Both the position numbers and the translations under genes were made by a program. A stretch of 64,000 nt of DNA, taken from the NCBI GenBank assembly GCA_046329515.1, contig JAXLUM010000003.1, positions 372,001-436,000 on the forward strand, given 5' to 3'. Positions 43,291 through 52,847 of the stretch are shown piece after piece. The notes below the pieces were generated by a model. That model was not told where the DNA came from, did no database searches, and saw only the letters and a list, made by a program, of their open reading frames with translations. This DNA comes from Bog-950 sp046329515. GTDB taxonomy: Bacteria; Bacteroidota; Bacteroidia; Chitinophagales; LD1. Each line of letters starts with the position of its first letter. Positions within the stretch are counted from its first letter, which is position 1.

Positions 43291-44031
43291 ATGAACCAAA
43301 GTAACACTGCCGACCCCAAGAGAACGGCGCTTATTTTTTTTCTTGTAGCAATTGTTATTGCTGTAGGCGCCGTGGCTCTCTACTTAAACTATAAGAACTT
43401 AAAATACGTAAATACAACGATTGAAGAGGCAGTTACCGCCAAGCAAAAACAAAAGGCCGATTATCTTATACTTAACGCAATAGCCCTTTGGCCACAAGCG
43501 GTTTCACTCAAAAAAACAGAAGATAGCAAGTTCAGCCAATTGATATGCTATGTGCCTTTGGTTGATTCTAACTGGACAGAAGAAAAGAGTGTAAGTTATT
43601 TTGCCTGTATAGATATTTACGGCAGCGATGCGGTCCGGGAGGGTCTTGACGGATTCTTTAGTTCAGATTATGGGATTAGGGAAGATCGTGCCGGAGACAT
43701 TATGGATTCACTATTGAGTTTGCCTTACGAGCGTGTAACAATTAAAGGAAGAGTTGATGATCATATGGAGGCCCTGGCTTATTCCGACATGAAGAAAAAA
43801 GCGGGTATTAAACCTGCATTAAGAAGTGACTTGCAAATTATTGCATACAATCAAGATGCAAACGATGGATTTGGGGCGCTTTTCGTAGCGGCAATAAGCC
43901 TTGTTTGTTTTTGCCTCTCGGTATTTTATTTCAGAAAGTATAAGACGGAGCAGGAAATTATAAAGCAACGTTTGCTGGAAGAATATCAGCCTTACGACAA
44001 TTTAAGCGATGTTGGTCAAAACCGACCTTAA
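43291..44031 (+). CDS. Membrane protein of unknown function
   Basis: A 246-residue protein I do not recognise. One TM segment at about 13-31, a mainly extracytoplasmic domain of about 160 residues (about 35-195), a second TM at about 197-216, and a charged cytoplasmic tail (KYKTEQEIIKQRLLEEYQPYDNL). It sits alone between the repeat-containing gap and a convergent aminotransferase gene. Confidence 0.75.
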   Translation: MNQSNTADPKRTALIFFLVAIVIAVGAVALYLNYKNLKYVNTTIEEAVTAKQKQKADYLILNAIALWPQAVSLKKTEDSKFSQLICYVPLVDSNWTEEKSVSYFACIDIYGSDAVREGLDGFFSSDYGIREDRAGDIMDSLLSLPYERVTIKGRVDDHMEALAYSDMKKKAGIKPALRSDLQIIAYNQDANDGFGALFVAAISLVCFCLSVFYFRKYKTEQEIIKQRLLEEYQPYDNLSDVGQNRP

Positions 44032-44085
44032 ATTAAGAAGCGTTAACCCCTCAACGAAATCTTAAAGTAACAACAGCAATAAAGA

Positions 44086-45288
44086 TTAATTCTTAGCTAC
44101 TACTGCGTACGCTTTTAAACCTTCAGCTAAACATTCAACGGCAGCTTTAAGGTCGTTAGCGTTTAATACATATGCTATGCGCACCTGCTTTTTGCCTGAG
44201 GCGGTAGTTGAGTAAAAGCCAGAAGCGGGGGCCATCATAACTGTTGCACCCTTGTGGCTAAAGCTTTCCAGCATCCACTGGCAGAATTCATCAGTATCGT
44301 TTACGGGTAACTCGGCAACGGCGTAGAAGGCACCACCGGGATTGGGGCATTTAACACCGGGTATTTTGTTTAACTCTTCAATAAGTACATCGCGGCGCTT
44401 TTGATATTCGGTTACAATGCTGTCGTAATATTCTTTGCCAAGGTCAAAGAGGTCTTCGCCGGCAATTTGTCCTAAGCTTGGCGGGCTTAAACGCGCCTGG
44501 CCGAATTTGAGGGCCGCGTTAAGAATATCTTTGTTACGCGTTACCAATGCACCTATACGTGCACCACAGGCACTAAAACGTTTTGATATGGAATCAAACA
44601 CTACAACATGTTGGTCCATTCCTTCAAGGTTTAACGCACTATAGAAAGTTTTACCGCCGTAAAGGAACTCGCGGTATACTTCATCCACAAACAGGAAGAG
44701 GTCGTGCTTTAAACATATTTCTCGCAGGGTAAGTAATTCCTCTATGCTGTATAAATAACCGGTTGGGTTATTGGGGTTGCAGATAAGGATAGCTTTTGTT
44801 TTAGGCGTAATAGCCTTTTCAAAATCGGAAATGGCAGGCAAGGCAAAACCATTTTCAATGGAGGTTGGAATAGGCTTTACCTTAATATCACCCGCCATGG
44901 CAAAGCTTATGTAGTTAGCATACATAGGCTCGGGGATGATAATTTCATCGTCATCATCCAGGCAGCTCATCATGCCAAAGGAAAGCGCCTCGCTGGCACC
45001 TTCGGTAATCATAAAGTTTGATGCATCTACATTTATACCTATGCTGTTGTAGTAGCCCGCAAATTTTTTGCGGTAGCTTTCAAAGCCATTGCTTGGGCAG
45101 TATTCCAGCACCTTTATATCCATGCTTTTCAGCGTATCCCAAAATACTTTTGGTGTTTCAATATCCGGTTGACCAATATTAAGGTGATAAACTTTGGTGC
45201 CTTTCTTTTTTGCGGCATCGGCATAAGGAACCAGTTTACGGATAGGAGAGGCGGGCATTTGATGGCCCTTTACTGAAATTTTAGGCAT
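44086..45288 (-). CDS. Class I/II PLP-dependent aminotransferase (aspartate-type)
   Basis: 400 residues, fold type I. It has NIGQPDIETP, the PLP-binding ITEGASEALSFGM, CNPNNPTGYLYS, FVDEVYREFLYGG, the Schiff-base lysine in DSISKRFSACGARIG (near 235), and the substrate Arg in QVRIAYVLN. These enzymes transfer amino groups between aspartate, aromatic or other amino acids and 2-oxoacids. Substrate preference cannot be assigned. Single gene. Confidence 0.92.
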   Translation of the reverse strand: MPKISVKGHQMPASPIRKLVPYADAAKKKGTKVYHLNIGQPDIETPKVFWDTLKSMDIKVLEYCPSNGFESYRKKFAGYYNSIGINVDASNFMITEGASEALSFGMMSCLDDDDEIIIPEPMYANYISFAMAGDIKVKPIPTSIENGFALPAISDFEKAITPKTKAILICNPNNPTGYLYSIEELLTLREICLKHDLFLFVDEVYREFLYGGKTFYSALNLEGMDQHVVVFDSISKRFSACGARIGALVTRNKDILNAALKFGQARLSPPSLGQIAGEDLFDLGKEYYDSIVTEYQKRRDVLIEELNKIPGVKCPNPGGAFYAVAELPVNDTDEFCQWMLESFSHKGATVMMAPASGFYSTTASGKKQVRIAYVLNANDLKAAVECLAEGLKAYAVVAKN

Positions 45289-45429
45289 AGCGTAAAAATT
45301 GCTGTGCGAAGTAAGTAAAAATTGAAGGCTTGCCTAAATAAGGGCTATACTAACCCCTTGCGTCGCTAATTACTTATCCTATGAGCTTGCTCATGCCCCT
45401 TAAAAAAGGGTGGACAGTTATGTGCAATA

Positions 45430-45460
45430 AAAAACTCCGCCCTTTGGGAGCGGAGTTTTT
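45430..45460. terminator. Hairpin terminator after the DUF1573 gene
   Basis: AAAAACTCCGC (45430-45440) and GCGGAGTTTTT (45450-45460) are perfect 11-bp arms with A/T flanks, usable on either strand. It lies 18 bp past the DUF1573 stop. Confidence 0.9.
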
Positions 45461-45477
45461 ATAAGCTTATGTGAAAA

Positions 45478-45942
45478 TTAGTTTTTAGGTGCCAGCATTG
45501 AAGGCGCTTCTAAAGGAACGCTCTTAGCGGGGTCTTCTTTAACAACTTCACCTTTAATGGTAATAACGCGGTTAGGTGTATCGGAGTTAGAAGTAATAGT
45601 TATGCTTTTGGTAAATGGTCCGGGGCGGCCTTGTGTATTGTATGTAACTACAATAGTGGCATCCTTACCGGGCAGTATTGGTTCCTTAGGCCAGCTTGGG
45701 GTAGTGCAACCGCAGCTTGCGCGCACGTTGCTTAAAATTAAAGGTTCCTTACCGGGGTTGCTGAACTTAAATTCGTGTGTGGCTTGCGGGCCTTCAGGCA
45801 CTTCGCCAAAATCGAAGCTTTCTTCTTTAAAAGCAAGTTTAGGCGCGTTAGGATTGGGCGCAGCCGTTTCTTCTTTCTTTGCTTCCTGCGCAAATACGCT
45901 TACTGCTGTAAATAGTAAAAATGCAGCCAGAAAATTCTTCAT
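45478..45942 (-). CDS. Secreted DUF1573 protein
   Basis: A 154-residue protein with signal peptide 1-18 (VSVFAQ) and an immunoglobulin-like DUF1573 domain: FDFGEVPEGPQATHEFKFSN, LILSNVRASCGCTTPSWPKEPI and the final RVITIKGEV. The CGCT motif is characteristic of the domain. Such proteins are abundant in Bacteroidota; function unknown. Monocistronic. Confidence 0.9.
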   Translation of the reverse strand: MKNFLAAFLLFTAVSVFAQEAKKEETAAPNPNAPKLAFKEESFDFGEVPEGPQATHEFKFSNPGKEPLILSNVRASCGCTTPSWPKEPILPGKDATIVVTYNTQGRPGPFTKSITITSNSDTPNRVITIKGEVVKEDPAKSVPLEAPSMLAPKN

Positions 45943-46045
45943 AGTTCGAAAAGTTTATGTGCTCAAAAATAAATTTCTGCCTCTATTTTTTACGGCTTTT
46001 TAAAAAGCAGCTTTTAGCTGTTAACAACATTTAAAGCCTTTGGCA

Positions 46046-46160
46046 AGCAGCAGGAATACAAAATACAAGAGATAACCACTTAGAGCACTTAGAACACAAA
46101 GCATTACAATTGGAATACAAGTTATACCACAAAGGCGCTAAGAGCGCAAAGAATACAAGT
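46046..46160. repeat. Degenerate short repeats in the gap before the SDR gene
   Basis: GAATACAAGTTATA occurs twice (near 46110 and 46151), and variants of CACTTAGAAC..CAAAG and CGCTAAGAGCGCAAAG recur. It looks like decayed dispersed repeat and is not coding. Confidence 0.45.
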
Positions 46161-46180
46161 TATAAAGGACTTATAGCTAT

Positions 46181-46882
46181 CTAAATATCTCCCAACATAG
46201 GGCGTAGAATAACTTCTTCTACCACGGTATTATCGGAGAGATGATAGATGTCCCATATAAGTTTAGCCACATCTTCACTTTTCATAAACCGGCTTTCGGG
46301 CAGGCCGCTGCCGCTCCAGCTATCGGTATAGGTTGCCCCGGGTATTAGGGCGGTAACTTTTATTTGGTGTGCTTTTAGTTCTTCGCGCAGGGCCTTACTT
46401 AAGCCCATTAAGGCAAATTTTGAAATACTGTATGAACCGCCATTGTGGTATTCTTTTATGCCTGCCACGGAACTGATATTAAAAATGTGACCCTGTTTTT
46501 TGCGCAACATAGCGGGTAATAAGGCGCGGCTTAGGTTATAAGCGCTATACAGGTTGGTTTCAATCAGCTTTTCCAAAGCGCCATCTTCTTCATTAATTAC
46601 CTGGCCGGGTATAAATATGCCGGCATTGTTTACCAGTATGTCGGCGGCGCCGAATTGCTTATTTACTTTTTCGGCAAAGTCTGCCAGTTGTGCTTTGTTG
46701 CTTACATCGCAGGCGTGAATAAGGATTGTAGATTTGGGGTTGTTTAGTTTAGCCTGCAGTTCCTCTAAATCTTTTTGGGTGCGGGCGCAAAGGGCCAGGT
46801 TAAAGCCTTCAGCCGCAAATTTTTCAGCAATGGCGCGGCCTATGCCTTTGGTAGCTCCCGTAATTACAATGCATTTATTCAT
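46181..46882 (-). CDS. Short-chain dehydrogenase/reductase
   Basis: A 233-residue classical SDR. Cofactor loop TGATKGIGRAIAEKFA (residues 8-23), NNAGIF (about 86-91), and catalytic Ser/Tyr/Lys in NISSVAGIKEYHNGGSYSISKFAL. An NADP preference is possible from LCARTQ after beta-2. Likely a 3-ketoacyl reductase-like oxidoreductase; substrate unknown. Divergent from mlaE with a 99-bp gap. Confidence 0.92.
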   Translation of the reverse strand: MNKCIVITGATKGIGRAIAEKFAAEGFNLALCARTQKDLEELQAKLNNPKSTILIHACDVSNKAQLADFAEKVNKQFGAADILVNNAGIFIPGQVINEEDGALEKLIETNLYSAYNLSRALLPAMLRKKQGHIFNISSVAGIKEYHNGGSYSISKFALMGLSKALREELKAHQIKVTALIPGATYTDSWSGSGLPESRFMKSEDVAKLIWDIYHLSDNTVVEEVILRPMLGDI

Positions 46883-46981
46883 GCTTCAAACTTAACATTA
46901 GCAATTATAAGTGCGAAGAATGTTGACAGGCAGAAGGCTTACCTGCTATCCTTGCCACTTTCTTTTATATTAGCGCGGTTT

Positions 46982-47725
46982 ATGCTAAAGCCCTTTGCCA
47001 TACTTGGTAAGTACCTTATACTAATGCGAAATGTATTAGCAAAGCCTGAAAAGGCCGGTATGTACTGGAAGGAGATATTCCGCCAGTGCCACGATATTGG
47101 GGTAGGTTCACTAAGTATTATTGCCATTATAGCCACCTTTGTAGGGGCAGTAACGGCGGTGCAGTTCAGCTATCAGTTACGCAGTATTAGCCTGGTACCT
47201 ATGTGGTGGGTGGGCAGTATTGTGCGTAAATCAATGATTCTGGAATTGGCGCCAACCATTTCTGCGCTGTTGTTAGCAGGTAAGGTAGGCTCTAATATTG
47301 CTTCGGAATTGGGCAGTATGCGCACCACCGAGCAGATTGATGCCCTTGAAATTATGGGTGTAAACACGCCCGGTTTTTTAATTGGGCCGAAAGTAATTGC
47401 CGGTGTTTTAATGGTGCCTATGCTGGTGGTTATTGCCGTGTTTTTAGGTATTAGCGGCGGCTTAGTGGCAGGTATAGTAGGTGGTTATTACTCGCCGGCA
47501 GAATACCTGCGCGGGGTTACAGACTTTTTTGCCCCTAAGGATGTAAACATTATGCTGATAAAATCGGTGTTGTTCGGTTATATACTTTCATCAGTAGCCT
47601 GCTATAAGGGTTTTACTGTAGAAGGCGGCGCCATTGAAATTGGTAAGGCCAGCACCCAGGCTGTGGTTTTCAGCAGTATATTCATCATAATCGTTAACTT
47701 TTTTGTAGCCTTTTTAATGCTGTGA
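46982..47725 (+). CDS. mlaE: MlaE-type lipid ABC transporter permease
   Basis: 247 residues from the ATG at 46982. Earlier in-frame starts run back into the divergent SDR gene, and 247 is the normal family length. Typical blocks are GVGSLSIIAIIATFVGAVTAVQ, LILAPTISALLLAGKVGSNIASELGSMR-type (here LELAPTIS..) and TEQIDALEIMGVN. With its ATPase it moves phospholipid between the membranes to keep outer-membrane asymmetry. The MlaD-type subunit is not in the window. Confidence 0.92.
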   Translation: MLKPFAILGKYLILMRNVLAKPEKAGMYWKEIFRQCHDIGVGSLSIIAIIATFVGAVTAVQFSYQLRSISLVPMWWVGSIVRKSMILELAPTISALLLAGKVGSNIASELGSMRTTEQIDALEIMGVNTPGFLIGPKVIAGVLMVPMLVVIAVFLGISGGLVAGIVGGYYSPAEYLRGVTDFFAPKDVNIMLIKSVLFGYILSSVACYKGFTVEGGAIEIGKASTQAVVFSSIFIIIVNFFVAFLML

Positions 47726-48480
47726 TTGAGATTAAGAACATAAAAAAGAGTTTCGGTCAGCAGCAGGTGTTGAAAGGAGTAAGTGCCACTTTTGAAGATG
47801 GTAAGTGTAACCTTATCATTGGTAAATCGGGCTCCGGTAAAACGGTTACTCTTAAGTGCATGGTGGGCCTTTTTGAGCCCGATGAGGGCAGTATATGGTA
47901 CGATAACCGGAATATAACGGCTATGAGCTTTAAGGAGCGCAAAACCATACGCCGCGAAATAGGAATGCTTTTTCAGGGCACGGCCCTTTTTGATAGTATG
48001 ACGGTGGAGGAGAATGTGCGCTTTCCGCTGGATATGTTTACCAACAAAACGGATGAAGAAAAGCGCGAGCGCGTTAACTTTTGTCTGCGCCGGGTAAACA
48101 TGGATAATACCAATAAGAAGTACCCGGGTGAGCTTTCGGGCGGTATGAAGAAGCGGGTAGGTATTGCGCGGGCTATTGTAATGAACCCCAAATACCTGTT
48201 TTGCGATGAGCCCAATAGCGGTTTGGACCCTAAAACCAGCCTTGTAATTGACCATTTAATACAGGAGTTAACCCAAGAATACGGTATGACCACGGTTATT
48301 AACACCCATGACATGAACAGCGTAATGGGAATAGGAGATAAGGTGGTATTTATACACAATGGCCTGAAGTATTGGGAAGGTACCAACAAGGAAATTTTGC
48401 AGATTACCGAAGGTGAACTTTATGATTTTATATTCGCATCGGAATTTTTGAAAGAGCTTCGCGCCCACGCTAAGTTTTAA
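47722..48480 (+). CDS. mlaF: MlaF-type ABC ATPase
   Basis: 252 residues starting at a GTG that overlaps the mlaE stop by 4 bp. Walker A GKSGSGKTVTLK (34-45), signature LSGGMKKRVGIARA (about 138-151), Walker B LFCDEPNSGLD and switch NTHDMNSVM. It energises the MlaE permease. Confidence 0.93.
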   Translation: MIEIKNIKKSFGQQQVLKGVSATFEDGKCNLIIGKSGSGKTVTLKCMVGLFEPDEGSIWYDNRNITAMSFKERKTIRREIGMLFQGTALFDSMTVEENVRFPLDMFTNKTDEEKRERVNFCLRRVNMDNTNKKYPGELSGGMKKRVGIARAIVMNPKYLFCDEPNSGLDPKTSLVIDHLIQELTQEYGMTTVINTHDMNSVMGIGDKVVFIHNGLKYWEGTNKEILQITEGELYDFIFASEFLKELRAHAKF

Positions 48481-48498
48481 CATTAAAATAAGAATGCC

Positions 48499-49389
48499 AT
48501 GAGCGTTTTAGTAAATAAGAACTCGAAGATTGTTGTGCAGGGGTTTACCGGTAAAGAGGGAACTTTTCATGCCACACAAATGATTGAATACGGCACTAAT
48601 GTAATTGGTGGCGTTACCCCCGGTAAAGGCGGCGAAAAGCACCTGGATAAGCCGGTGTTTAATACTGTTGCCGATGCACGTAAGGCTACAGGCTGCAACG
48701 TGAGTATAATATTTGTACCCCCTGCATTTGCAGGCGATGCTATAATGGAAGCTGCTGACGCCGGTGTGGAATTAGTGGTTTGTATTACTGAAGGCATACC
48801 TGTGCAGGATATGGTGAAAGTTAAAAGCTACCTGGCTGATAAAAACACCCGTTTAATTGGCCCTAACTGCCCCGGCGTTATTACACCGGGCGAGGCTAAG
48901 GTGGGCATTATGCCGGGTTTTGTATTTAAGCAAGGCCGTGTAGGTATTGTTTCAAAATCAGGAACGTTGACGTATGAAGCGGCAGACCAGGTGGTAAAGG
49001 CCGGCCTTGGTGTTTCAACAGCTATTGGTATAGGTGGCGATCCTATTATTGGCACAACCACTAAAGAAGCGGTTGAGTTGTTTATGAATGACCCTGACAC
49101 TGACGGTATAATTATGATTGGTGAAATAGGCGGAAGCCTTGAAGCTGATGCTGCCCGTTGGATTAAGCAAAGCGGTAACAAGAAACCGGTAGTTGGCTTT
49201 ATAGCCGGTCAAACGGCCCCTCCGGGACGCCGTATGGGTCATGCAGGCGCCATTATTGGCGGTAAAGATGATACAGCTGCCGCTAAAATGGCTATTATGC
49301 GTGAGTGTGGTTTACACGTAGTGGAATCGCCAGCCGGTATTGGTGAGTTAATGGCTAAGGTACTTGCAGGAAAAGCAAAAGGAGCTTAG
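48499..49389 (+). CDS. sucD: Succinyl-CoA ligase, alpha subunit
   Basis: A 296-residue enzyme of the TCA cycle (succinyl-CoA to succinate with NDP phosphorylation). CoA-binding fold GFTGKEGTFHATQMI, GVTPGKGGEKH, GPNCPGVITPGE, and the phospho-His in RRMGHAGAIIGG (near 246). It lies 18 bp after mlaF. The beta subunit gene sucC is not adjacent. Confidence 0.96.
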   Translation: MSVLVNKNSKIVVQGFTGKEGTFHATQMIEYGTNVIGGVTPGKGGEKHLDKPVFNTVADARKATGCNVSIIFVPPAFAGDAIMEAADAGVELVVCITEGIPVQDMVKVKSYLADKNTRLIGPNCPGVITPGEAKVGIMPGFVFKQGRVGIVSKSGTLTYEAADQVVKAGLGVSTAIGIGGDPIIGTTTKEAVELFMNDPDTDGIIMIGEIGGSLEADAARWIKQSGNKKPVVGFIAGQTAPPGRRMGHAGAIIGGKDDTAAAKMAIMRECGLHVVESPAGIGELMAKVLAGKAKGA

Positions 49390-49412
49390 TTCTAATTTAA
49401 GCTTAGAAATAC

Positions 49413-49446
49413 AAAGCGGAATGCCGAAAAGGTGCTCCGCTTTTTT
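49413..49446 (+). terminator. Terminator after sucD
   Basis: AAGCGGA (49414-49420) pairs with TCCGC(TT) (49436-49442) around a 15-nt loop. The T-run (49441-49446) completes it. Confidence 0.8.
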
Positions 49447-49512
49447 ATTTAATGGAAAACCCTCCCCGGTATACGGAGTGGGCTAACCTTAAATAGTTGG
49501 CTGAGGTTGCTG

Positions 49513-50454
49513 CTAGCTTAAGCGCACTGAACCTTTGCCAATAACTTTGCCGCTTTGGTAAACTTCTACCCTGTATAAACCGGGGTCGGTAATGTAGCGG
49601 GTCCAATAAAACACTACCTTTTTGTTGGTTTGGTTGTATTGTATGGTTTGCTTTTTAGTGAACTTAACGGGCTTGTCGTTTGCTGTTTCGGGTATTACAC
49701 CGCTGCCTTGTTCGTCCACCGCAATTGTTTCACCACGCGGGTTAATAATGCGCACATATAAGTTAAGGGAACCGGGATCAATTACTTTATTAATGCCTGT
49801 TTCAAAACTAACTTTCAGCATATCCATAGCTTTCAATTTCTCTACCACTACTTCATCGCCGTTATTCTTTTTCTTAATGGCTTCTACATTCACCTTGGCT
49901 ATTTGAAGTAAAGAGCCGGCATCAACCTTGCGACCAAGGCTATCAGCCACTGTAGTTAACTTGGCGGTAACTTCTTTCTCAGCAGTAAGGCCGGTATAGA
50001 AGCTATCCTTTTCGTATGACAGTTGTTTATTCTGACCTTCTACTTCAGTAACACGTTGTTGAAGGTTAGCAATAGACACCTGGTATTCGCCAATCTTTTT
50101 GCGGGCAGAGCTTAATTCGGCAGCAGTAATGGTGTTTTGTTTGAACTGTTCTTCTAACTGCGCTTTTTCATCATCAATCATTTTTTGCTGCTCGTCAATT
50201 TTTTTATCCATCTCCGTATTCTGTCCGCGCAGTTTTTCAAGGTCGGCTTTCTTCTCATCCAACTCTGCCATTACACTTTGATATTCGTTGTTCAAATTCT
50301 CTTTTTCTACAATTACTACTTCCTTATCGTGTTTTTCGGTAAGTAATAAGTATAAGGTAATACCATTGGTTATGCCTAATACGGCCAGTGCGGCTATAAA
50401 CAGAGTTTTCCAGGGTGCGGGCTTGCCCGGTTCGGGCTTTATTCCGGTTTCCAT
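49513..50454 (-). CDS. Membrane-anchored coiled-coil protein
   Basis: A 313-residue protein. A short cytoplasmic N-terminus is followed by a TM at about 17-38 and a long coiled coil at about 50-165 (ENLNNEYQSVMAELDEKKAD onward). The C-terminal extracytoplasmic beta domain (about 205-313) includes LYVRIINPRGETIAVDEQGSG and GLYRVEVYQSGKVIGKGSV. I do not recognise a family. The layout suggests an envelope spacer or adaptor. Single gene. Confidence 0.85.
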   Translation of the reverse strand: METGIKPEPGKPAPWKTLFIAALAVLGITNGITLYLLLTEKHDKEVVIVEKENLNNEYQSVMAELDEKKADLEKLRGQNTEMDKKIDEQQKMIDDEKAQLEEQFKQNTITAAELSSARKKIGEYQVSIANLQQRVTEVEGQNKQLSYEKDSFYTGLTAEKEVTAKLTTVADSLGRKVDAGSLLQIAKVNVEAIKKKNNGDEVVVEKLKAMDMLKVSFETGINKVIDPGSLNLYVRIINPRGETIAVDEQGSGVIPETANDKPVKFTKKQTIQYNQTNKKVVFYWTRYITDPGLYRVEVYQSGKVIGKGSVRLS

Positions 50455-50557
50455 ATTTGTGGGTTTTAGTTGTGTGATGAAATAGTTTAGCTTCTTAAAT
50501 CATATTGCCTCTTACCTATTTCAACTGTACCTTTTTGGGTTTATTGTACAAAAAGCA

Positions 50558-50583
50558 AAGGGCAACCTTAAAAGGCTGCCCTT
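50558..50583 (-). terminator. Terminator of the cupredoxin gene
   Basis: AAGGGCA (50558-50564) pairs with TGCCCTT (50577-50583), with extra inner pairing CCTT/AAGG. On the minus strand it is followed by a TTTG-CTTTTTG run. Confidence 0.8.
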
Positions 50584-50617
50584 GATTAATGGAACGGATA
50601 AAGTTTAATACCTTGAT

Positions 50618-50968
50618 TTACTGCACTATTACAGTGCCCTTCATAAAATTGTGAATGTTGCAATGGTAATGATAAGTGCCTGCTGTTGGAAACTGCCTGC
50701 TGTAAGAAGCCCCCGCCTGTATATTGCCGCTATCCCAAATGGTAGTATCGCTGGTTACAGTGTGCGGTCCGTCATCTTTATTGCGCCATACTACGGTGGA
50801 GTTAGCACTTACAGTTATAACTTCCGGGTTAAAGGCATCATCCTGTATCCAAACTTCGTTGGCCGGTGGTTTTTCTGTTTCTTTCTTGCAGCCGGTAATA
50901 TTAAGTAGAATAATAAGCAACAAACCAAGGCCTATTGCCACAACAGCTTTCATCTTTATAGTACTCAT
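50618..50968 (-). CDS. Cupredoxin (plastocyanin-like) lipoprotein
   Basis: 116 residues with lipobox NITGC (Cys27) and a plastocyanin-like domain. The type 1 copper ligands are His69 (GPHTV), Cys103, His106 and Met109 (YHYHCNIHNFM). It should be a small periplasmic electron carrier. It is unlinked to the nos cluster in this window, 35 kb away, but could serve as an alternative electron donor to copper enzymes; that is inference. Confidence 0.92.
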   Translation of the reverse strand: MSTIKMKAVVAIGLGLLLIILLNITGCKKETEKPPANEVWIQDDAFNPEVITVSANSTVVWRNKDDGPHTVTSDTTIWDSGNIQAGASYSRQFPTAGTYHYHCNIHNFMKGTVIVQ

Positions 50969-51159
50969 TGGTTTTGGTTTACGTTAACTAATGTTGTTTG
51001 CTTAAAGGGTTACTACACCTGTATATACCATACAAACAAGCCGCCAAAACATAGTTGATAGAAAATCAAACAGTTATTTTTTAACAGTGCCAAAGCGGGG
51101 AAATAGCACAGCAATAGGGGGAAGAAAAGACTTAGTGCGAAATGAAGCCGGTAATTAGT

Positions 51160-52644
51160 TTACCACTTAACAAAGCGTTGAGTGGTTGAATGATTACCCT
51201 CGGAAAGCTCAATAAAATAAATGCCTGTATTAAGCTGCTCAATATTTAAGGTATGTTCTCTAAAGTTATCGTCATGCAATACCGGTCTGCCGCTAACATC
51301 GTAAAGTGTAAAGCTTATTGAAGATTGATTGTAATTTACGTTAAGCAAACCTTGCGCAGGGTTAGGGAAGATGGACAAGTTGTTATCTGCTAAGGTATTT
51401 ACAGAGGTGAATACATCGTTATTATAACGCAGCATTAAGAAGTTGTTGGGATTGGCAGGAAAATACCCACCACCCACTAAGAGTTTACCATCAGGTTGAA
51501 GGAGAGATGTATAAGCATAAACCGGCCCCCCAACTTCATAAAAAAACAAACCACTGTTACCCACCGATTGGTCAAGAACGCCATTGGGGCTATAACGCGC
51601 CATTTGAATTTTAGGAAAATCACCAAAAGAAGTACCTACTAAAATTATTTTTCCGTTGCTTTCTACGTTTAGCGCGGAAACTATTTCCTTGCTCGGCAAA
51701 TTTGTTGTAATAGTGATTCCATTTGTTCCAAAGGAGGAGTCAAGGGAACCATCAGGCATGTAACTATACAATGCAAAATCATAGTCGTCGGGCTGATTAG
51801 CGTAATTAAAATGATCGCCACCCACCAAAATCTTATTGTTGGCCTGCACTACAATTGCTCTGGGGATATCAAAGGAGCCTGCCCCTGTTTGGGTTTGCAC
51901 TAAACCATTGAAGCCAAAAGTGGAGTCAAGAGTTCCGACAGGTAGCAGGCGCATAAGGCCTAAAGAGCCATCGGGCATTGCGCCGGCCAAAATGATTTTG
52001 TTATCGGGCTGAAAGCTTATGCAATTAATAGTATTGAAGCTATTGCAATCAACTATTCCGTTTAAGCCGAAGGAGCTGTCTACGATTCCGCTATCAGTAA
52101 AGCGGATAGCTATTAAGTGTTCAGTAGCGAAATCGCGAAAAGCAAACAGAATATGATTATCGGCCTGTTCGTTCCAGGAAAATCCTGTGTTTTTTTTCAA
52201 AATTAAATTAGTAAGAGCCCCTATAGGAAAAGTGCTATCTACCAAACCATTGGCATATAAACGCATAACAGCAATGGTATCGGCGTCATTGCCTTGCCCT
52301 ATAATTCCACCTACACCTAAAATTTTTGTATCGGATTGAACTTTTATTGACAGGCCATAAATTATTTCGTTATTAAGCGTGTAAAGGGCTTGTCCGTTAT
52401 TGCCAAAGGTGTTATCAATACTGCCATCGTTATTATACCGGTTAAATAAAAAGTTACCCAGGCCGGCAGCCAGAATTTTTCCGTCGGGCTGTAGGGCTAT
52501 CATATTGCTTGCTCCTGAAGCGCGATAGTTACCTTGTACTATGCCATCGGAATTAAATGTTGAATCGAGCGCTAAAGTTTGCGCTACAGATACTTTGATA
52601 GTGAGCAGCAGTGCTATTAAATAGAATAGTTTAAGTGGTTTCAT
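51160..52644 (-). CDS. Secreted delta-60 repeat protein with T9SS sorting domain
   Basis: 494 residues from the ATG at 52644, which directly precedes a good signal peptide (MKPLKLFYLIALLLTIKVSVAQ). An upstream in-frame ATG at 52704 would bury it. The body is a series of delta-60 / beta-propeller-like repeats (LDSTFNSDGIV..IALQPDGKILAAG; LDSTFGFNGLV; LDSSFGTNGI). The end (about 420-494) is a type A T9SS sorting domain: LSIFPNPAQGLLNVNY, LYDVSGRPV, LNTGIYFIEL. Surface or extracellular; role unknown. Confidence 0.9.
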   Translation of the reverse strand: MKPLKLFYLIALLLTIKVSVAQTLALDSTFNSDGIVQGNYRASGASNMIALQPDGKILAAGLGNFLFNRYNNDGSIDNTFGNNGQALYTLNNEIIYGLSIKVQSDTKILGVGGIIGQGNDADTIAVMRLYANGLVDSTFPIGALTNLILKKNTGFSWNEQADNHILFAFRDFATEHLIAIRFTDSGIVDSSFGLNGIVDCNSFNTINCISFQPDNKIILAGAMPDGSLGLMRLLPVGTLDSTFGFNGLVQTQTGAGSFDIPRAIVVQANNKILVGGDHFNYANQPDDYDFALYSYMPDGSLDSSFGTNGITITTNLPSKEIVSALNVESNGKIILVGTSFGDFPKIQMARYSPNGVLDQSVGNSGLFFYEVGGPVYAYTSLLQPDGKLLVGGGYFPANPNNFLMLRYNNDVFTSVNTLADNNLSIFPNPAQGLLNVNYNQSSISFTLYDVSGRPVLHDDNFREHTLNIEQLNTGIYFIELSEGNHSTTQRFVKW

Positions 52645-52715
52645 AGGGTTTAATAAAGATAAAAATTTATTAATGATAGAACCCCCGCTGAATTTTACCC
52701 GCATTTACACAAGCT

Positions 52716-52767
52716 GCAAATTGTATTGCATCAGTTGCAGTTTGTAAACGGGCCTTATACAAATTGC
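52716..52767. promoter_or_regulatory. Imperfect inverted repeat between two divergent T9SS cargo genes
   Basis: GCAAATTGTAT (52716-52726) and ATACAAATTGC (52757-52767) pair at 10 of 11 positions around a 30-nt spacer. A shared operator for the two divergent genes is possible. Confidence 0.35.
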
Positions 52768-52847
52768 ATAGTGTAAGATGGTGCAGCAAAACAATTGACA
52801 AGCGAAAGGACGAGATATACATTGAACATACTAAACGAAAAACGAGT

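Noticed and set aside
46775..46981. N-terminal extension of MlaE
   Set aside because: It overlaps the divergent SDR gene by about 100 bp and adds residues absent from the family; 46982 gives normal length.
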